NCBI RefSeq assembly: GCF_024273235.1
Contig: NZ_JANBVH010000003.1
Coordinates: 1 to 64,000 of the forward strand
Source: Sphingomonas faeni
Lineage (GTDB): Bacteria > Pseudomonadota > Alphaproteobacteria > Sphingomonadales > Sphingomonadaceae
Reading direction: 5' to 3'
Length of the DNA stretch: 64,000 nucleotides
Position numbers and translations under genes: made by a program. Below the pieces are notes generated by a model that saw only the letters and a program-made list of their open reading frames with translations, was not told the origin of the DNA and ran no database searches. Positions 44,760 to 52,831 of the stretch are shown here, in pieces (the first letter of the stretch is position 1; each line of letters opens with the position of its first letter).

Positions 44760-45400
44760 GCCGTGCGCTCCGTACCGGCGACGTCGTGGATCGCGTCGAT
44801 GATGTTCGCATACGCGCCGCAGCGGCAGATGTTGCCGCTCATCCGCTCGCGCAGTTCGTCGGTGGTGACCTTCGGCTGTGCGGCGATGTCGCCGGTAACG
44901 TGGCTGGGGATGCCCGCCTTGATCTCGCCGAGCGTTGCGACCGCCGAGCAGATCTGGCCGGGGGTGCAATAGCCGCACTGATAGCCGTCGTGCTTGACGA
45001 ACGCCGCCTGCATCGCGTGCAGCTTCTCGGGCGTGCCCAGGCCTTCGATCGTCGTGATCTCTTCGCCCTCGTGCATCACCGCGAGCATCAGGCAGCTGTT
45101 GATCCGGCGACCCTCGACGATCACCGTGCAGGCACCGCACTGGCCGTGATCGCAGCCCTTCTTCGTGCCGGTGAGCTTCAAATTCTCACGCAGCGCGTCG
45201 AGCAGCGTGGTGCGCGTGTCGACGTTCAGCTTGGTCGTGCGGCCATTGACCTTGAGCGTGACCGGCATGGTCGGCGGGGCCGATTGCGCGGTGCCCTGCG
45301 TCTGAGCGTGCGCGACGGGCGCCGCTGCCAACGTGGCCGACGCGACGCCGCCAGCGATCACGCCGCGGCGCGACACCGGAAAAGTTTCATCGTGATGCAT
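44756..45400 (-). CDS. paoA: Aldehyde oxidoreductase, 2Fe-2S subunit with Tat signal
   Basis: 214 residues. The N-terminus has a twin-arginine motif (SRRGVIAGG, Arg11-Arg12) and a hydrophobic stretch ending AHAQ, so the folded complex should be exported to the periplasm. Two 2Fe-2S clusters are supplied by [11 protein letters not shown]...NSCLM and [11 protein letters not shown]...CRCGAY. AGGGG stands upstream of the ATG at 45400. The frame is open to 45856 but there only translates a repeat. The PaoD insertion chaperone is not encoded nearby. Confidence 0.93.
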   Translation of the reverse strand: MHHDETFPVSRRGVIAGGVASATLAAAPVAHAQTQGTAQSAPPTMPVTLKVNGRTTKLNVDTRTTLLDALRENLKLTGTKKGCDHGQCGACTVIVEGRRINSCLMLAVMHEGEEITTIEGLGTPEKLHAMQAAFVKHDGYQCGYCTPGQICSAVATLGEIKAGIPSHVTGDIAAQPKVTTDELRERMSGNICRCGAYANIIDAIHDVAGTERTA

Positions 45401-45499
45401 ATAAACCCCTGTATCTGTTAACCGAACGGACGAAGCGCGGCAAAGTTGCGCCCGGTCGTGGCGGTTTTGTTCCGTGAAATTATTGAGCAAGGTATTGGA

Positions 45500-45700
45500 A
45501 TGCGTACGATCTCTTCCAGCGTGTCGGTTCGGCTCTATCACCTGGACGACAGCGGCGAGGGCGGGGCGGCGACGACGCTGTTCTACGGTCCGTTGGAGGA
45601 GGCGCTGGTGATCGCCGCGCAGCAGGAGGAAGACGTGCAGGCGGGGCTGTACCTGGCAACGGAGAACGACGTCGTAGCGTATCTGGACCTGGAGGAGTAG
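45500..45700 (+). CDS. Small acidic protein of unknown function
   Basis: 66 residues, strongly acidic (DDSGEGG, EEALVIAAQQEEDVQ, DLDLEE-like end). It looks like a compact alpha/beta protein. The ATG at 45500 has AAGG at a fair distance; an upstream TTG at 45446 is less likely. It is divergent from paoA across a 99-base gap and is followed by a family A repeat. No family is recognised. Confidence 0.65.
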   Translation: MRTISSSVSVRLYHLDDSGEGGAATTLFYGPLEEALVIAAQQEEDVQAGLYLATENDVVAYLDLEE

Positions 45701-45713
45701 CGCCACCCCCTCG

Positions 45714-45838
45714 ATCCTCCCCCGCCAGGGGGAGGTGGCTGGCACTTGCCAGACGGAGGGGGAGGAAAGAGAAACCTCGGTTCCGCGTCCTCCCCCTCCG
45801 TCACCTTCGGCGCCACCTCCCCCTGGCGGGGGAGGATC
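45714..45838. repeat. Intergenic palindromic repeat, family A (copy 3)
   Basis: The same arms as 5320-5446, including the variant segment TGGCTGGCACTTGCCAGACG shared with copy 1. It lies between two convergent genes and may help terminate both. Confidence 0.9.
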
Positions 45839-45852
45839 GATCGTGCGGAGCC

Positions 45853-47268
45853 TCAAGTCCCCGGCGTGAACCCGTCATCGCGATCCGGCGGCGTCGGGGC
45901 ATGCACCTCCGCGCAGATCGAGCGCAGCGCGCCCCTCATCCCCTCCTCGAACGTCGGGTGATAAAAGGGCAGATCGAGAACCTCGGTCGCGGTCCAGCCG
46001 CTCTGGATCGCCCAAGCGATCAGGTGCGCGCTATGCTCGACCGCGGGCCCTGCCATCGTCGCGCCCGTCAGCCGGCCATCGCGGCGATCGGCATAGAATC
46101 GCACCAGCCCGGCGTTGCACGCCTCGACCTTCGCTCGGCCTTGATCATCGTAAGAGGCCGTACCGATCACGCTGTCGGCATCGTCGTCCTGCGCAATCCT
46201 GCCGATCACCGCGACGTTGGGATGCGTGAAGGTAATCGCGAACGGCACCGTCCGCTTGCCTGGCGTCACCTCGGGATAGCTCGCTGCGTTACGCCCCGCG
46301 ATCGTCCCCTCGGAAGACGCCTCGTGCAGCACGGCCCGGTCATGATCCGCATCGCCGGCAATGAAGATCGGCGCGGTGCCGCACTGCATCGTCTCGCGAT
46401 CATAGTCCGGCATCCCGTGCTCATCTAGCGCAAGCCCGGTCGTCTCTAACCCGATCCCCTTGATCTGCGGTGGCCGCCCTGTCGCGACCAGCAGATAGTC
46501 GAAGCGTTTTATCCCCGTGGCCGAGCCCGTCCAGGACAGAGCGACGCCGTCGCCATCGCGGTCGGCCTTCAGTTCGACACCGAGCAGGATCGGCATCTCG
46601 CGGGACAGGATCGTGTGATACGCCTCGGCCACGTGGCGATCCTTCAAGCCGCCGATCGTCTCGCCCCTGTCGAATACCATCGTGTCGACCCCAAGCCGCG
46701 TCATCGCTTGTGCGAGCTCAAGCCCCAGTGCGCCAGCACCGACGACGCCGATCGACTTCGGCAGGTCCGTCAGTTCGAAGATGCTTTCGTTGGTCAGAAC
46801 CCGGTCGCGCACCGCGTCGAACATTGCGGGGATCATCGGGCTCGATCCGGTCGCGATCACCACCGCCTTTGCGTGAACCTCGCGACCATCGCTGAGCGAA
46901 AGGACCGTCGCGCCGGCGAATTTCGCACGCGCCTCGATCTTTACGTCGTCGGGCAGTTTGTCGATCGAAGCCTCGACCCCGGCGACGAACGCATCGCGCT
47001 CATTCCGCACGCGCTTCATCACCGCGACGCCGTCCACCGTGCCCGAAGCCTCGACGCCAAATACCGATGCTTGACGGACCGCGTGCATGGCATTCCCTGC
47101 CGCGATCAACAGCTTGGACGGCATACACCCCACGCTCGCGCAAGTCGTGCCGCCAAAGCCTTCGTCGATCAGCAACGTCTTCGCGCCGTTGCGACGCGCG
47201 CTACGCTCGGCGGCAAGGCCCGCGGTTCCGGCGCCGATGATCGCCACGTCGCAGGTCAGCTTCGTCAT
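45853..47268 (-). CDS. Pyridine nucleotide-disulfide oxidoreductase, dihydrolipoyl dehydrogenase-like
   Basis: 471 residues. The FAD motif is VAIIGAGTAGLAAERSARRNG, the redox disulfide GGTTCASVGCMPSK, the NAD motif GVVGAGALGLELAQAMTRLG, and the C-terminal acid-base pair HPTFEE. GGAGAG precedes the ATG at 47268; upstream frame extends to 47349 without similarity. The partner acyltransferase genes of a 2-oxoacid complex are absent, so it is more likely an independent reductase of a disulfide such as glutathione, mycothiol-like or protein thiols. It is divergent from a GST gene. Confidence 0.87.
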   Translation of the reverse strand: MTKLTCDVAIIGAGTAGLAAERSARRNGAKTLLIDEGFGGTTCASVGCMPSKLLIAAGNAMHAVRQASVFGVEASGTVDGVAVMKRVRNERDAFVAGVEASIDKLPDDVKIEARAKFAGATVLSLSDGREVHAKAVVIATGSSPMIPAMFDAVRDRVLTNESIFELTDLPKSIGVVGAGALGLELAQAMTRLGVDTMVFDRGETIGGLKDRHVAEAYHTILSREMPILLGVELKADRDGDGVALSWTGSATGIKRFDYLLVATGRPPQIKGIGLETTGLALDEHGMPDYDRETMQCGTAPIFIAGDADHDRAVLHEASSEGTIAGRNAASYPEVTPGKRTVPFAITFTHPNVAVIGRIAQDDDADSVIGTASYDDQGRAKVEACNAGLVRFYADRRDGRLTGATMAGPAVEHSAHLIAWAIQSGWTATEVLDLPFYHPTFEEGMRGALRSICAEVHAPTPPDRDDGFTPGT

Positions 47269-47370
47269 ACGTCTCTCCGTTGCCGGAGAATTCCGGAGCC
47301 ACGGTCGACGAAACCTTCGATGCCGCCCAGCCGTTCCGCGGTGCAGCACATTCCTAGTCGAAGGACGCTT

Positions 47371-47997
47371 ATGTTAACGCTCCACCACCTGAACTACTCG
47401 CGCTCGATCCGCGTCCTGTGGCTGCTCGAAGAGCTCGGCATCGAATACGACCTCGTCAAATACGAGCGCGACGAGAACTTCCGCGCCCCACCCGAACTCA
47501 AGGCGATCCATCCGCTCGGCAAGGCCCCCGTTCTTGTCAACGACACACTGACGCTGGCCGAGAGCGCACCGATCCTGTCGTATATCGACGGGCGTTATGG
47601 CGACCGTCGCTTCTCGCCACCGGTCGATAGCGACGCGGCGGCGATCCACGACGAGTGGCTGCAATATGTCGAGAGTTCGGCGTCGTTGCCGATCATGATG
47701 ACGTCGCTCGGCAAGCGGATGGGCGGGCTGCCCGACGGACTTGCCAAGTTCACCGGACCCGAGGTGACCAAGACGCTCGACTATATCGGCGCAGGGGTCG
47801 GCGACGGTCCCTACCTGATGGGCGAGCAACTGATGCTGGCCGATATCCAGATGTGCTACATCCTCGCGATCGCCGAGAGCGCCGGATTGCTCAAGGAGCA
47901 TCCCGAAGTCGCGGCCTATCTCGATCGCCTCCGCGCGCGCCCGGCCTTCGTTGCCGCCACCGAAATCGGTGGCCCGCTGATGCCAGCCCGCCGCTAA
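47371..47997 (+). CDS. Glutathione S-transferase
   Basis: 208 residues. The thioredoxin-like N-terminal domain starts LTLHHLNYSRSIRVLWLLEE, with the cis-proline loop GKAPVLVNDTLTLAESAPIL, and the helical C-terminal domain contains YLMGEQLMLADIQM with the N-capping aspartate. AAGGA precedes the ATG at 47371. It resembles the family of beta/phi-like bacterial GSTs acting on electrophiles or peroxides. It is divergent from the disulfide oxidoreductase and adjacent to a cluster with a glutathionylspermidine-synthase-like protein. Confidence 0.9.
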   Translation: MLTLHHLNYSRSIRVLWLLEELGIEYDLVKYERDENFRAPPELKAIHPLGKAPVLVNDTLTLAESAPILSYIDGRYGDRRFSPPVDSDAAAIHDEWLQYVESSASLPIMMTSLGKRMGGLPDGLAKFTGPEVTKTLDYIGAGVGDGPYLMGEQLMLADIQMCYILAIAESAGLLKEHPEVAAYLDRLRARPAFVAATEIGGPLMPARR

Positions 47998-48025
47998 AAG
48001 CAATACGAGGGGGGTGACGGCCGCG

Positions 48026-48595
48026 TTATCCCCCGAAGCTGCGCCCGCCGAAGCCGCCGCCGAAGCCGCCGCGCGAGATCACCGAACTGCGCGACTGGAC
48101 GCGGGCAGGGGCCCGAGCAGTGGTCGGCGTGAACGCATCAGACCCGACGCGGGTTCGCCCGGTGACATAGTCGCGGTTGATCCGGCCACCGGCGCCGCCA
48201 TAATAATTGCCGTTCCGATCCCGGTACATCGGCGCGCCGCGGTTGCCGAAGCCGCCGTTGAGCGCCTGTCCGACCAGAAACCCCGTCAGCAACGGCGTGA
48301 AGAAACTCCCGCCGCTCCCGTTATTGCGGGGCTCGCACTGCGCCGCGCCATATTGCTCCTCGCAGGTCTGCCTGTCCTCGAACCGCGGTGCGGTCTTCGC
48401 GGCATCGGCCTTCGCCTGCTCGAACGCGGTCTCGCATTGCACCGCCGACAAGGCGCCCGCCGCACGGCATTCCTGGACCGACGCGTAGCTCTGTGCCTCG
48501 ACCGGTTTGCCACCGACATCGCCGTCGCACGCGGTCAGCGAAATGCCCGAGCCCGCGATCAGGCTGGTCAGGACGATCGTTCTGGAACGCTTCAT
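48026..48595 (-). CDS. yjfM: DUF1190 lipoprotein, YjfM/YgiB-like
   Basis: 189 residues. A lipobox-like SLTACDG follows the N-terminal signal, so it is probably a lipoprotein. Middle part: SVQECRAAG, AVQCETAFEQAKADAAKTAP, and CEEQYGAAQCEP, with conserved cysteine pairs. The C-terminal part is glycine-rich (GGFGGGFGGRSFGG). In E. coli yjfM stands between yjfL and yjfC, and its paralogue ygiB is next to ygiC. Here it is the last gene of the leftward half of the cluster. Function unknown. Confidence 0.85.
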   Translation of the reverse strand: MKRSRTIVLTSLIAGSGISLTACDGDVGGKPVEAQSYASVQECRAAGALSAVQCETAFEQAKADAAKTAPRFEDRQTCEEQYGAAQCEPRNNGSGGSFFTPLLTGFLVGQALNGGFGNRGAPMYRDRNGNYYGGAGGRINRDYVTGRTRVGSDAFTPTTARAPARVQSRSSVISRGGFGGGFGGRSFGG

Positions 48596-48605
48596 CGATG
48601 CTTCC

Positions 48606-49019
48606 TCAATTCGTCATGCAGGCGGCGTTGAGGATGCCGACGCACAGCGAGATGCTGCCCATATAGGTAGCGGCGGCAATGTCGCCACGGACGATCCGGT
48701 CGTGGATGTCGCGCATCACCAGCCGCCGCACGACGAGCGCGGCGACGATCTGGATCACGCCTGCCAGCAGGGCCCAGACCGCGAATTCCAGCAGCGTCAC
48801 GGTATGCGTGAGCGCCGACGCCAGCGGCAGGACATAGCCGAGCAGCGCCGCGCCCAGCGTGATCGCAGCGGCCGTGTTGCCTTCGCGGATCAGCGATTTT
48901 TCGTGATACGGCGTCGTCGCCTGGAAGATGATCTTGAAGAGAATCGTGAACGCCCCCGCCGCGACGAACGCGATCAGAAAGGCGAGCGCGCTGGCGCCGA
49001 AGCTGTATTGGTCGATCAT
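48606..49019 (-). CDS. yjfL: DUF350 membrane protein, YjfL-like
   Basis: 137 residues with four membrane helices (LAFLIAFVAAGAFTILFKIIF, AAITLGAALLGYVLPLAS, FAVWALLAGVIQIVAALVVRR and a last one with YMGSISLCVGILNAA). The HEKSLIREGNTAAAI segment is the DUF350 signature. The ATG at 49019 has GGGGGAAA upstream. It lies ten bases before yjfM and 32 bases after yjfK, in the same operon. Its partner proteins suggest a role in membrane stress. Mechanism unknown. Confidence 0.88.
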   Translation of the reverse strand: MIDQYSFGASALAFLIAFVAAGAFTILFKIIFQATTPYHEKSLIREGNTAAAITLGAALLGYVLPLASALTHTVTLLEFAVWALLAGVIQIVAALVVRRLVMRDIHDRIVRGDIAAATYMGSISLCVGILNAACMTN

Positions 49020-49051
49020 GGCATTTCCCCCGGAGCCGTTCGCCCGCGATG

Positions 49052-49693
49052 CTAGGCCCTGAACTCGCCGAGTTCCAGTGCCACGCCCAGCATGATCTCG
49101 AACGAGACCTCGCCCGCCTCGTTCTCCATGTCGATCGCCAGCAGCAATTCGCGGCCGTCGTCGCCCGGCAGGTCGCGGCTGAACAGCATGCAGGTCTGGA
49201 AGATACGGCGATCGACGATCCCGTCGCGGTCGTCGTGCAGTTCTTCCCAGAACGTCACCGGGTCCTGCTCGCTCGCCTCGGGACCGAACCATGCACGGCT
49301 ATAGTCGGGCAGCCCTTCGGCGGTGAAGGTGCGCGCCTTGAGGCGGCTCTTCCACGCCGGACGCTCGGCAGCGGACGACGGATAGCTGCTGTCCCACGGC
49401 GCGAACAGCGTGACGTCCGTCACGTCCTGCCCGTCGCGGTCGTTCGACACCGCCTGGAACATGATGTCGTCGTCGGTGTAGAACCGGTGGACGAAGCCGC
49501 CTTCGTTGAGGTCGATGAGTCCCTGCGCGACGATCACCAGCGTATCGCGGTCGAACGGGAACAGGAGTTCGGACCCGAACCGGCGCCACGCCAGCGGATC
49601 GACCGTGACCGTCCGCCCCAGCGTGACGTTGCGAACGACGGGCAGGGCGTTGCCGTCAAGCGCTGGCTTGCGGCCGAACAGGCGATCGAACAT
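49052..49693 (-). CDS. yjfK: DUF2491 protein, YjfK-like
   Basis: 213 residues, no signal peptide. It starts MFDRLFGRKPALDG and has LIDLNEGGFVHRFYTDDDIMFQAV and GREGLLLAIDMENEAGEVSF-type segments usual for DUF2491. GAGGA stands six bases before the ATG at 49693. It is the first gene of the leftward half (K-L-M) of the split yjf cluster, divergent from the rightward half. The longer reading from 50803 is only a shadow. Function unknown. Confidence 0.85.
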   Translation of the reverse strand: MFDRLFGRKPALDGNALPVVRNVTLGRTVTVDPLAWRRFGSELLFPFDRDTLVIVAQGLIDLNEGGFVHRFYTDDDIMFQAVSNDRDGQDVTDVTLFAPWDSSYPSSAAERPAWKSRLKARTFTAEGLPDYSRAWFGPEASEQDPVTFWEELHDDRDGIVDRRIFQTCMLFSRDLPGDDGRELLLAIDMENEAGEVSFEIMLGVALELGEFRA

Positions 49694-49712
49694 GCAATCC
49701 TCGTATCTCTGG

Positions 49713-49733
49713 TTGGCCTCCCGCATAGGCCAA
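49713..49733. promoter_or_regulatory. Palindromic operator candidate of the divergent yjf cluster
   Basis: TTGGCCT-N7-AGGCCAA is a perfect seven-base inverted repeat in the 126-base gap between the two divergent halves of the cluster. A single regulator bound here could control both. No regulator gene is adjacent, so the binding protein is unknown. Confidence 0.45.
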
Positions 49734-49819
49734 AACACAGGCCGTCGCAAAGCGCCATTGGCGCGCCCGCCGCCCGCGCCTATGTGTCTCCGCGAGCGAC
49801 AAGCACGGGAGTTCTTGCA

Positions 49820-50254
49820 TTGACCGACATCTGGACCGTCCGCAGCCTGAAGGCGGCGCTCGACACGTCCGAGCCCGCGAAAGCTGGCGAATTTTCCGCG
49901 CGGATCCTGGAAGGCGCGGACCCGGTATTGCTGGTGACGATGCACCATCACGGCGACCTCGAACTGTTCGTCAACGTCAGTGAGGCGCAGATCGCGTGCT
50001 CCACGCTGCTCTGGCCGTGTGACGAGCAGGAAGACCAGTTGGCATTCAACACGTTCCTGCTGAAGTCGCAGAAGCTGGTGCCGCTGTCGAACTTCGGGAT
50101 CGGCACCGTCGATGGCCGCGATTATTACGAGCTGTTCGGCGAATTGGCGACGTCGAGCCCGCTCGATACCGTGATCATCGAACTGCGCACGCTTGCCGAG
50201 AATGCGATCGATGCGGCCACCGACCTGCGCCACGCGCAGGTTCCCGCCGCCTGA
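49820..50254 (+). CDS. yjfI: DUF2170 protein, YjfI-like
   Basis: 144 residues, cytoplasmic. Segments such as DPVLLVTMHHHGDLELFVNVSEAQI and TLLWPCDEQEDQLAFNTFLL followed by LSNFGI match the DUF2170 pattern. There is no ATG at the domain start. The TTG at 49820, eight bases after GGGAG, is the best start. The gene precedes the PspA-like gene by 25 bases, the same order as yjfI-yjfJ in E. coli. Function unknown. Confidence 0.83.
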   Translation: MTDIWTVRSLKAALDTSEPAKAGEFSARILEGADPVLLVTMHHHGDLELFVNVSEAQIACSTLLWPCDEQEDQLAFNTFLLKSQKLVPLSNFGIGTVDGRDYYELFGELATSSPLDTVIIELRTLAENAIDAATDLRHAQVPAA

Positions 50255-50279
50255 TTTAGATACAAACGGAGAGACTGGC

Positions 50280-51029
50280 ATGGCCATCTGGAGCAAGCTT
50301 TTCACCCTCGGTCGTGCCGGCGCGCACGAAGCGGGTTCGGCGGTCGTCGACGCGAACGCGCTGCGCATCCTCGACCAGGAAATCCGCGATGCCGACAAGG
50401 CGCAGGGCAAGGCGCGCGACGACCTCGCAGGGCTGGTCGCACGCCGCCGCATCCTCGAAACCGAAGTCGAGAGCTTCCGCGCGCAGGCTGCGAAGTACGA
50501 GGCGTCGGCCCGCATCGCGGTCGAGAAGGGCAACATGGATCTCGCGCGCCAGGTCGCGCAGCGGATCGCCGATCTCGAACAGGACATCGCGCTGAAGACC
50601 CCACAGGTCGAGGACATGCGCGCCGCCGAGGAGCAGATCCACACCGCGGTCGCGCAGACCGACCGCAAGATCGAACAGCTCCGCCGCGAGGTCGAGGTCG
50701 TCAAGGTCAACGAGTCGGTGCAGAAGGCGCAGGCCTCGGTCGCGTCGGGCAGCATGGGTGCGGGCAACAAGCTCGGCTCGGCCGCCGACAGCCTCGCCCG
50801 CATCCGCGAGCGTCAGGCGATCCGTGGCGAGCGGATCAAGGCGGCGGGTGAGTTGGAAGATCGTCGCACCGGCGCCGATCTCGACGAGAAGCTGCGACTG
50901 GCGGGCATTGGCCCGGGCCAGTCCTCGGCGGACGATGTGCTCGCGCGCCTGACCGCGCCGAAGACGCCGCAAGTCGGCCAGACGCTGCAGATCGAGCAGC
51001 GCGACGACTCCAAGACGTCGGACTCCTGA
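50280..51029 (+). CDS. yjfJ: PspA/IM30-family protein, YjfJ-like
   Basis: 249 residues, nearly all coiled coil. It has LRILDQEIRDADKAQGKARDDLAGL, long heptad-like helices (LETEVESFRAQAAKYEASAR, QIHTAVAQTDRKIEQLRREV) and a shorter acidic tail. PspA/IM30 proteins are ESCRT-III relatives that assemble on damaged inner membranes. This one belongs to the YjfJ branch, which lacks the pspF-pspBC setting. GGAGAG precedes the ATG. The stop overlaps the next start (TGATG). Likely role: membrane remodelling together with DUF350 and the ATP-grasp enzyme. Confidence 0.9.
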   Translation: MAIWSKLFTLGRAGAHEAGSAVVDANALRILDQEIRDADKAQGKARDDLAGLVARRRILETEVESFRAQAAKYEASARIAVEKGNMDLARQVAQRIADLEQDIALKTPQVEDMRAAEEQIHTAVAQTDRKIEQLRREVEVVKVNESVQKAQASVASGSMGAGNKLGSAADSLARIRERQAIRGERIKAAGELEDRRTGADLDEKLRLAGIGPGQSSADDVLARLTAPKTPQVGQTLQIEQRDDSKTSDS

Positions 51030-52198
51030 TGCGCCGGATCGCAGTCGACCCGCGCGGCGACTGGCGCGACCGGGCCGACGCGATCGGGTTCGTCTATCAC
51101 GACACGGACGGCGAACCGTATTGGGACGAGGGCGCGGCCTACGCCTTCACGCTCGCGGAGATCGAGGACGACCTCGAACCCGCCGCGGAACAACTGCACA
51201 CGATGTGCCTCGATCTGGTCGACGAGGTGGTCCGCGACCAGCAACTGATGGAACGCCTCGCGATCCCGCGCGAGCAGTGGAACTACGTCGCGGAGACGTG
51301 GCGGACGCGCCAGCCGTCGCTCTACGGGCGGTTCGACTTCGCCTATGACGGCACCGGACCGGCCAAGCTCTACGAGTATAATGCCGACACGCCGACCTCG
51401 GTGTTCGAATGCGCGACGTTCCAGTGGATGTGGCTGGAGGATCTGCTCGCGAGCGGTGCGTTGCCGGCGGGAACGGACCAGTTCAACAGCCTGTTCGACA
51501 AGCTGCGCGAACGCTTCCGCGCGCTGTTCCCGAGTGGCGGCTTCGTCCATTTCGCGGCGGATGCGAGCGCGCTCGAGGATCGCCAGACGGTGCGGTTCTT
51601 CGAGGATCTGGCGTCGCAAGTCGGGATCGAGCCGAAGTTCGTCGAGATGAAGGACATCGGCCTCGCCGCCGACGGCCGCTTCATCGACACCGACGGGTTC
51701 GAGGTGCAGGCCGCGTTCAAGCTGTATCCGTGGGAGTTCATGCTCCGCGAGCCCTACGCGCCGAACCTGTCACGCGCCGACGTGCGCTGGATCGAGCCCG
51801 CGTGGAAATCGATCCTGTCGAACAAGGGCATCCTGCCGCTGCTCTGGGAGCGGCATCCCGAACATCCGAACCTGCTGCCGGCGTTCTTCGACGACGATCC
51901 CGCCGCCAAGATCCTCGGCCCGAAATATGTACGCAAACCGCTGTTCTCGCGCGAGGGTGCCAACGTCGAGGTGATCGGCGAGGACGGCCACGCGGTGCTG
52001 GACCAGGGCTATGGTGCCGAGGGCGCGATCCGTCAGGCCTATGCACCGCCACCGGTGTTCGACGGCCGGCATCCGGTGATCGGCGCGTGGATGGTCGGCA
52101 ACGAACCCGCAGGCATCGGCGTTCGGGAAGATGAAACGGTCGTGACGCGCAATCTCGCGCGGTTCGTGCCGCATATCATCGAGGCGAATGATGACTGA
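51029..52198 (+). CDS. yjfC: Glutathionylspermidine-synthase-like ATP-grasp protein, YjfC/YgiC-like
   Basis: 389 residues with the synthetase-type ATP-grasp fold. The conserved blocks are YGRFDFAYDGTGPAKLYEYN, ADTPTS, FKLYPWEFMLRE, WKSILSNKGILPLLWERHP and KYVRKPLFSREGANVEV. The amidase half of E. coli Gsp is absent, as in YgiC and YjfC. Reported tests of those two did not show glutathionylspermidine synthesis, so the true substrates (an amine joined to a peptide, protein or lipid carboxylate) are open. It overlaps both neighbours, so coupling with the PspA-like protein is tight. Confidence 0.9.
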   Translation: MRRIAVDPRGDWRDRADAIGFVYHDTDGEPYWDEGAAYAFTLAEIEDDLEPAAEQLHTMCLDLVDEVVRDQQLMERLAIPREQWNYVAETWRTRQPSLYGRFDFAYDGTGPAKLYEYNADTPTSVFECATFQWMWLEDLLASGALPAGTDQFNSLFDKLRERFRALFPSGGFVHFAADASALEDRQTVRFFEDLASQVGIEPKFVEMKDIGLAADGRFIDTDGFEVQAAFKLYPWEFMLREPYAPNLSRADVRWIEPAWKSILSNKGILPLLWERHPEHPNLLPAFFDDDPAAKILGPKYVRKPLFSREGANVEVIGEDGHAVLDQGYGAEGAIRQAYAPPPVFDGRHPVIGAWMVGNEPAGIGVREDETVVTRNLARFVPHIIEANDD

Positions 52199-52703
52199 CA
52201 CGCGTGAGCTACCGCCGCTGCCGCCGATGGAGCGACTGGTCGAACTGATGTTCGACGCCGCGCGGACGGGGCGGGACGAGATGATCCCCGCGCTGCTGCA
52301 GGCGGGCGTCGATATCGAGGTGACTGACGCCAAGGGCTACACGCCGCTGGTGATCGCCAGTTACAACGGCCAGGCCGAAGCGACCGCAGCGCTCCTCGCG
52401 GCAGGAGCGAAGGTCGACGGTGCAGCGGACGCGCGCGGCAACACCGCGCTGATGGGTGTCTGCTTCAAGGGCTATACCGAGATCGCGCAGATCCTGCTCG
52501 ATGCAGGCGCCGACGTGAACCGGCGCAATGGCGTCGGCCAGACCGCGCTGATGATGGCGGCGCTCGTGAACAAGACGGCGATCATCGACCTGTTGCTGGA
52601 GCACGGCGCCGATCCGGCGATCGAGGATGCGGCGGGCAACACCGTACACTCGCTGGCCGTGTCGCAGAATAATGCCGAGTTGGCAGCGCGCTTTTCAGCC
52701 TAG
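52188..52703 (+). CDS. Ankyrin-repeat protein joined to the yjf operon
   Basis: 171 residues with about four ankyrin repeats (KGYTPLVIASYNGQAEATAA, RGNTALMGVCFKGYTEIAQI, VGQTALMMAALVNKTAIID, AAGNTVHSLAVSQNNAELA). No signal peptide. It begins 11 bases inside the yjfC gene, so it is very likely translated with it, although E. coli has no such gene at this place. It probably binds one of the other cluster proteins. It is followed by a family B repeat. Confidence 0.88.
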   Translation: MMTDTRELPPLPPMERLVELMFDAARTGRDEMIPALLQAGVDIEVTDAKGYTPLVIASYNGQAEATAALLAAGAKVDGAADARGNTALMGVCFKGYTEIAQILLDAGADVNRRNGVGQTALMMAALVNKTAIIDLLLEHGADPAIEDAAGNTVHSLAVSQNNAELAARFSA

Positions 52704-52715
52704 TAACCGAGTGTT

Positions 52716-52820
52716 TCCACCCCGGCGAAGGCCGGGGCCCAATTGGGGGACGGCAATAACGAAGCGCCGTCCTTCGTTACTGCGAACTCCCACTTGGGCC
52801 CCCGCCTTCGCCAGGGTGGA
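52716..52820. repeat. Intergenic palindrome, family B (copy 3)
   Basis: TCCACCCCGGCGAAGGCCGG and a slightly altered complement (CCGCCTTCGCCAGGGTGGA) enclose GCCCAATTGGG / CCCACTTGGGCC and an inner ACGAAGCG...CTTCGT pair. It lies between the convergent ankyrin and trhO genes. Confidence 0.87.
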
Positions 52821-52831
52821 CTTTAGGCCGG

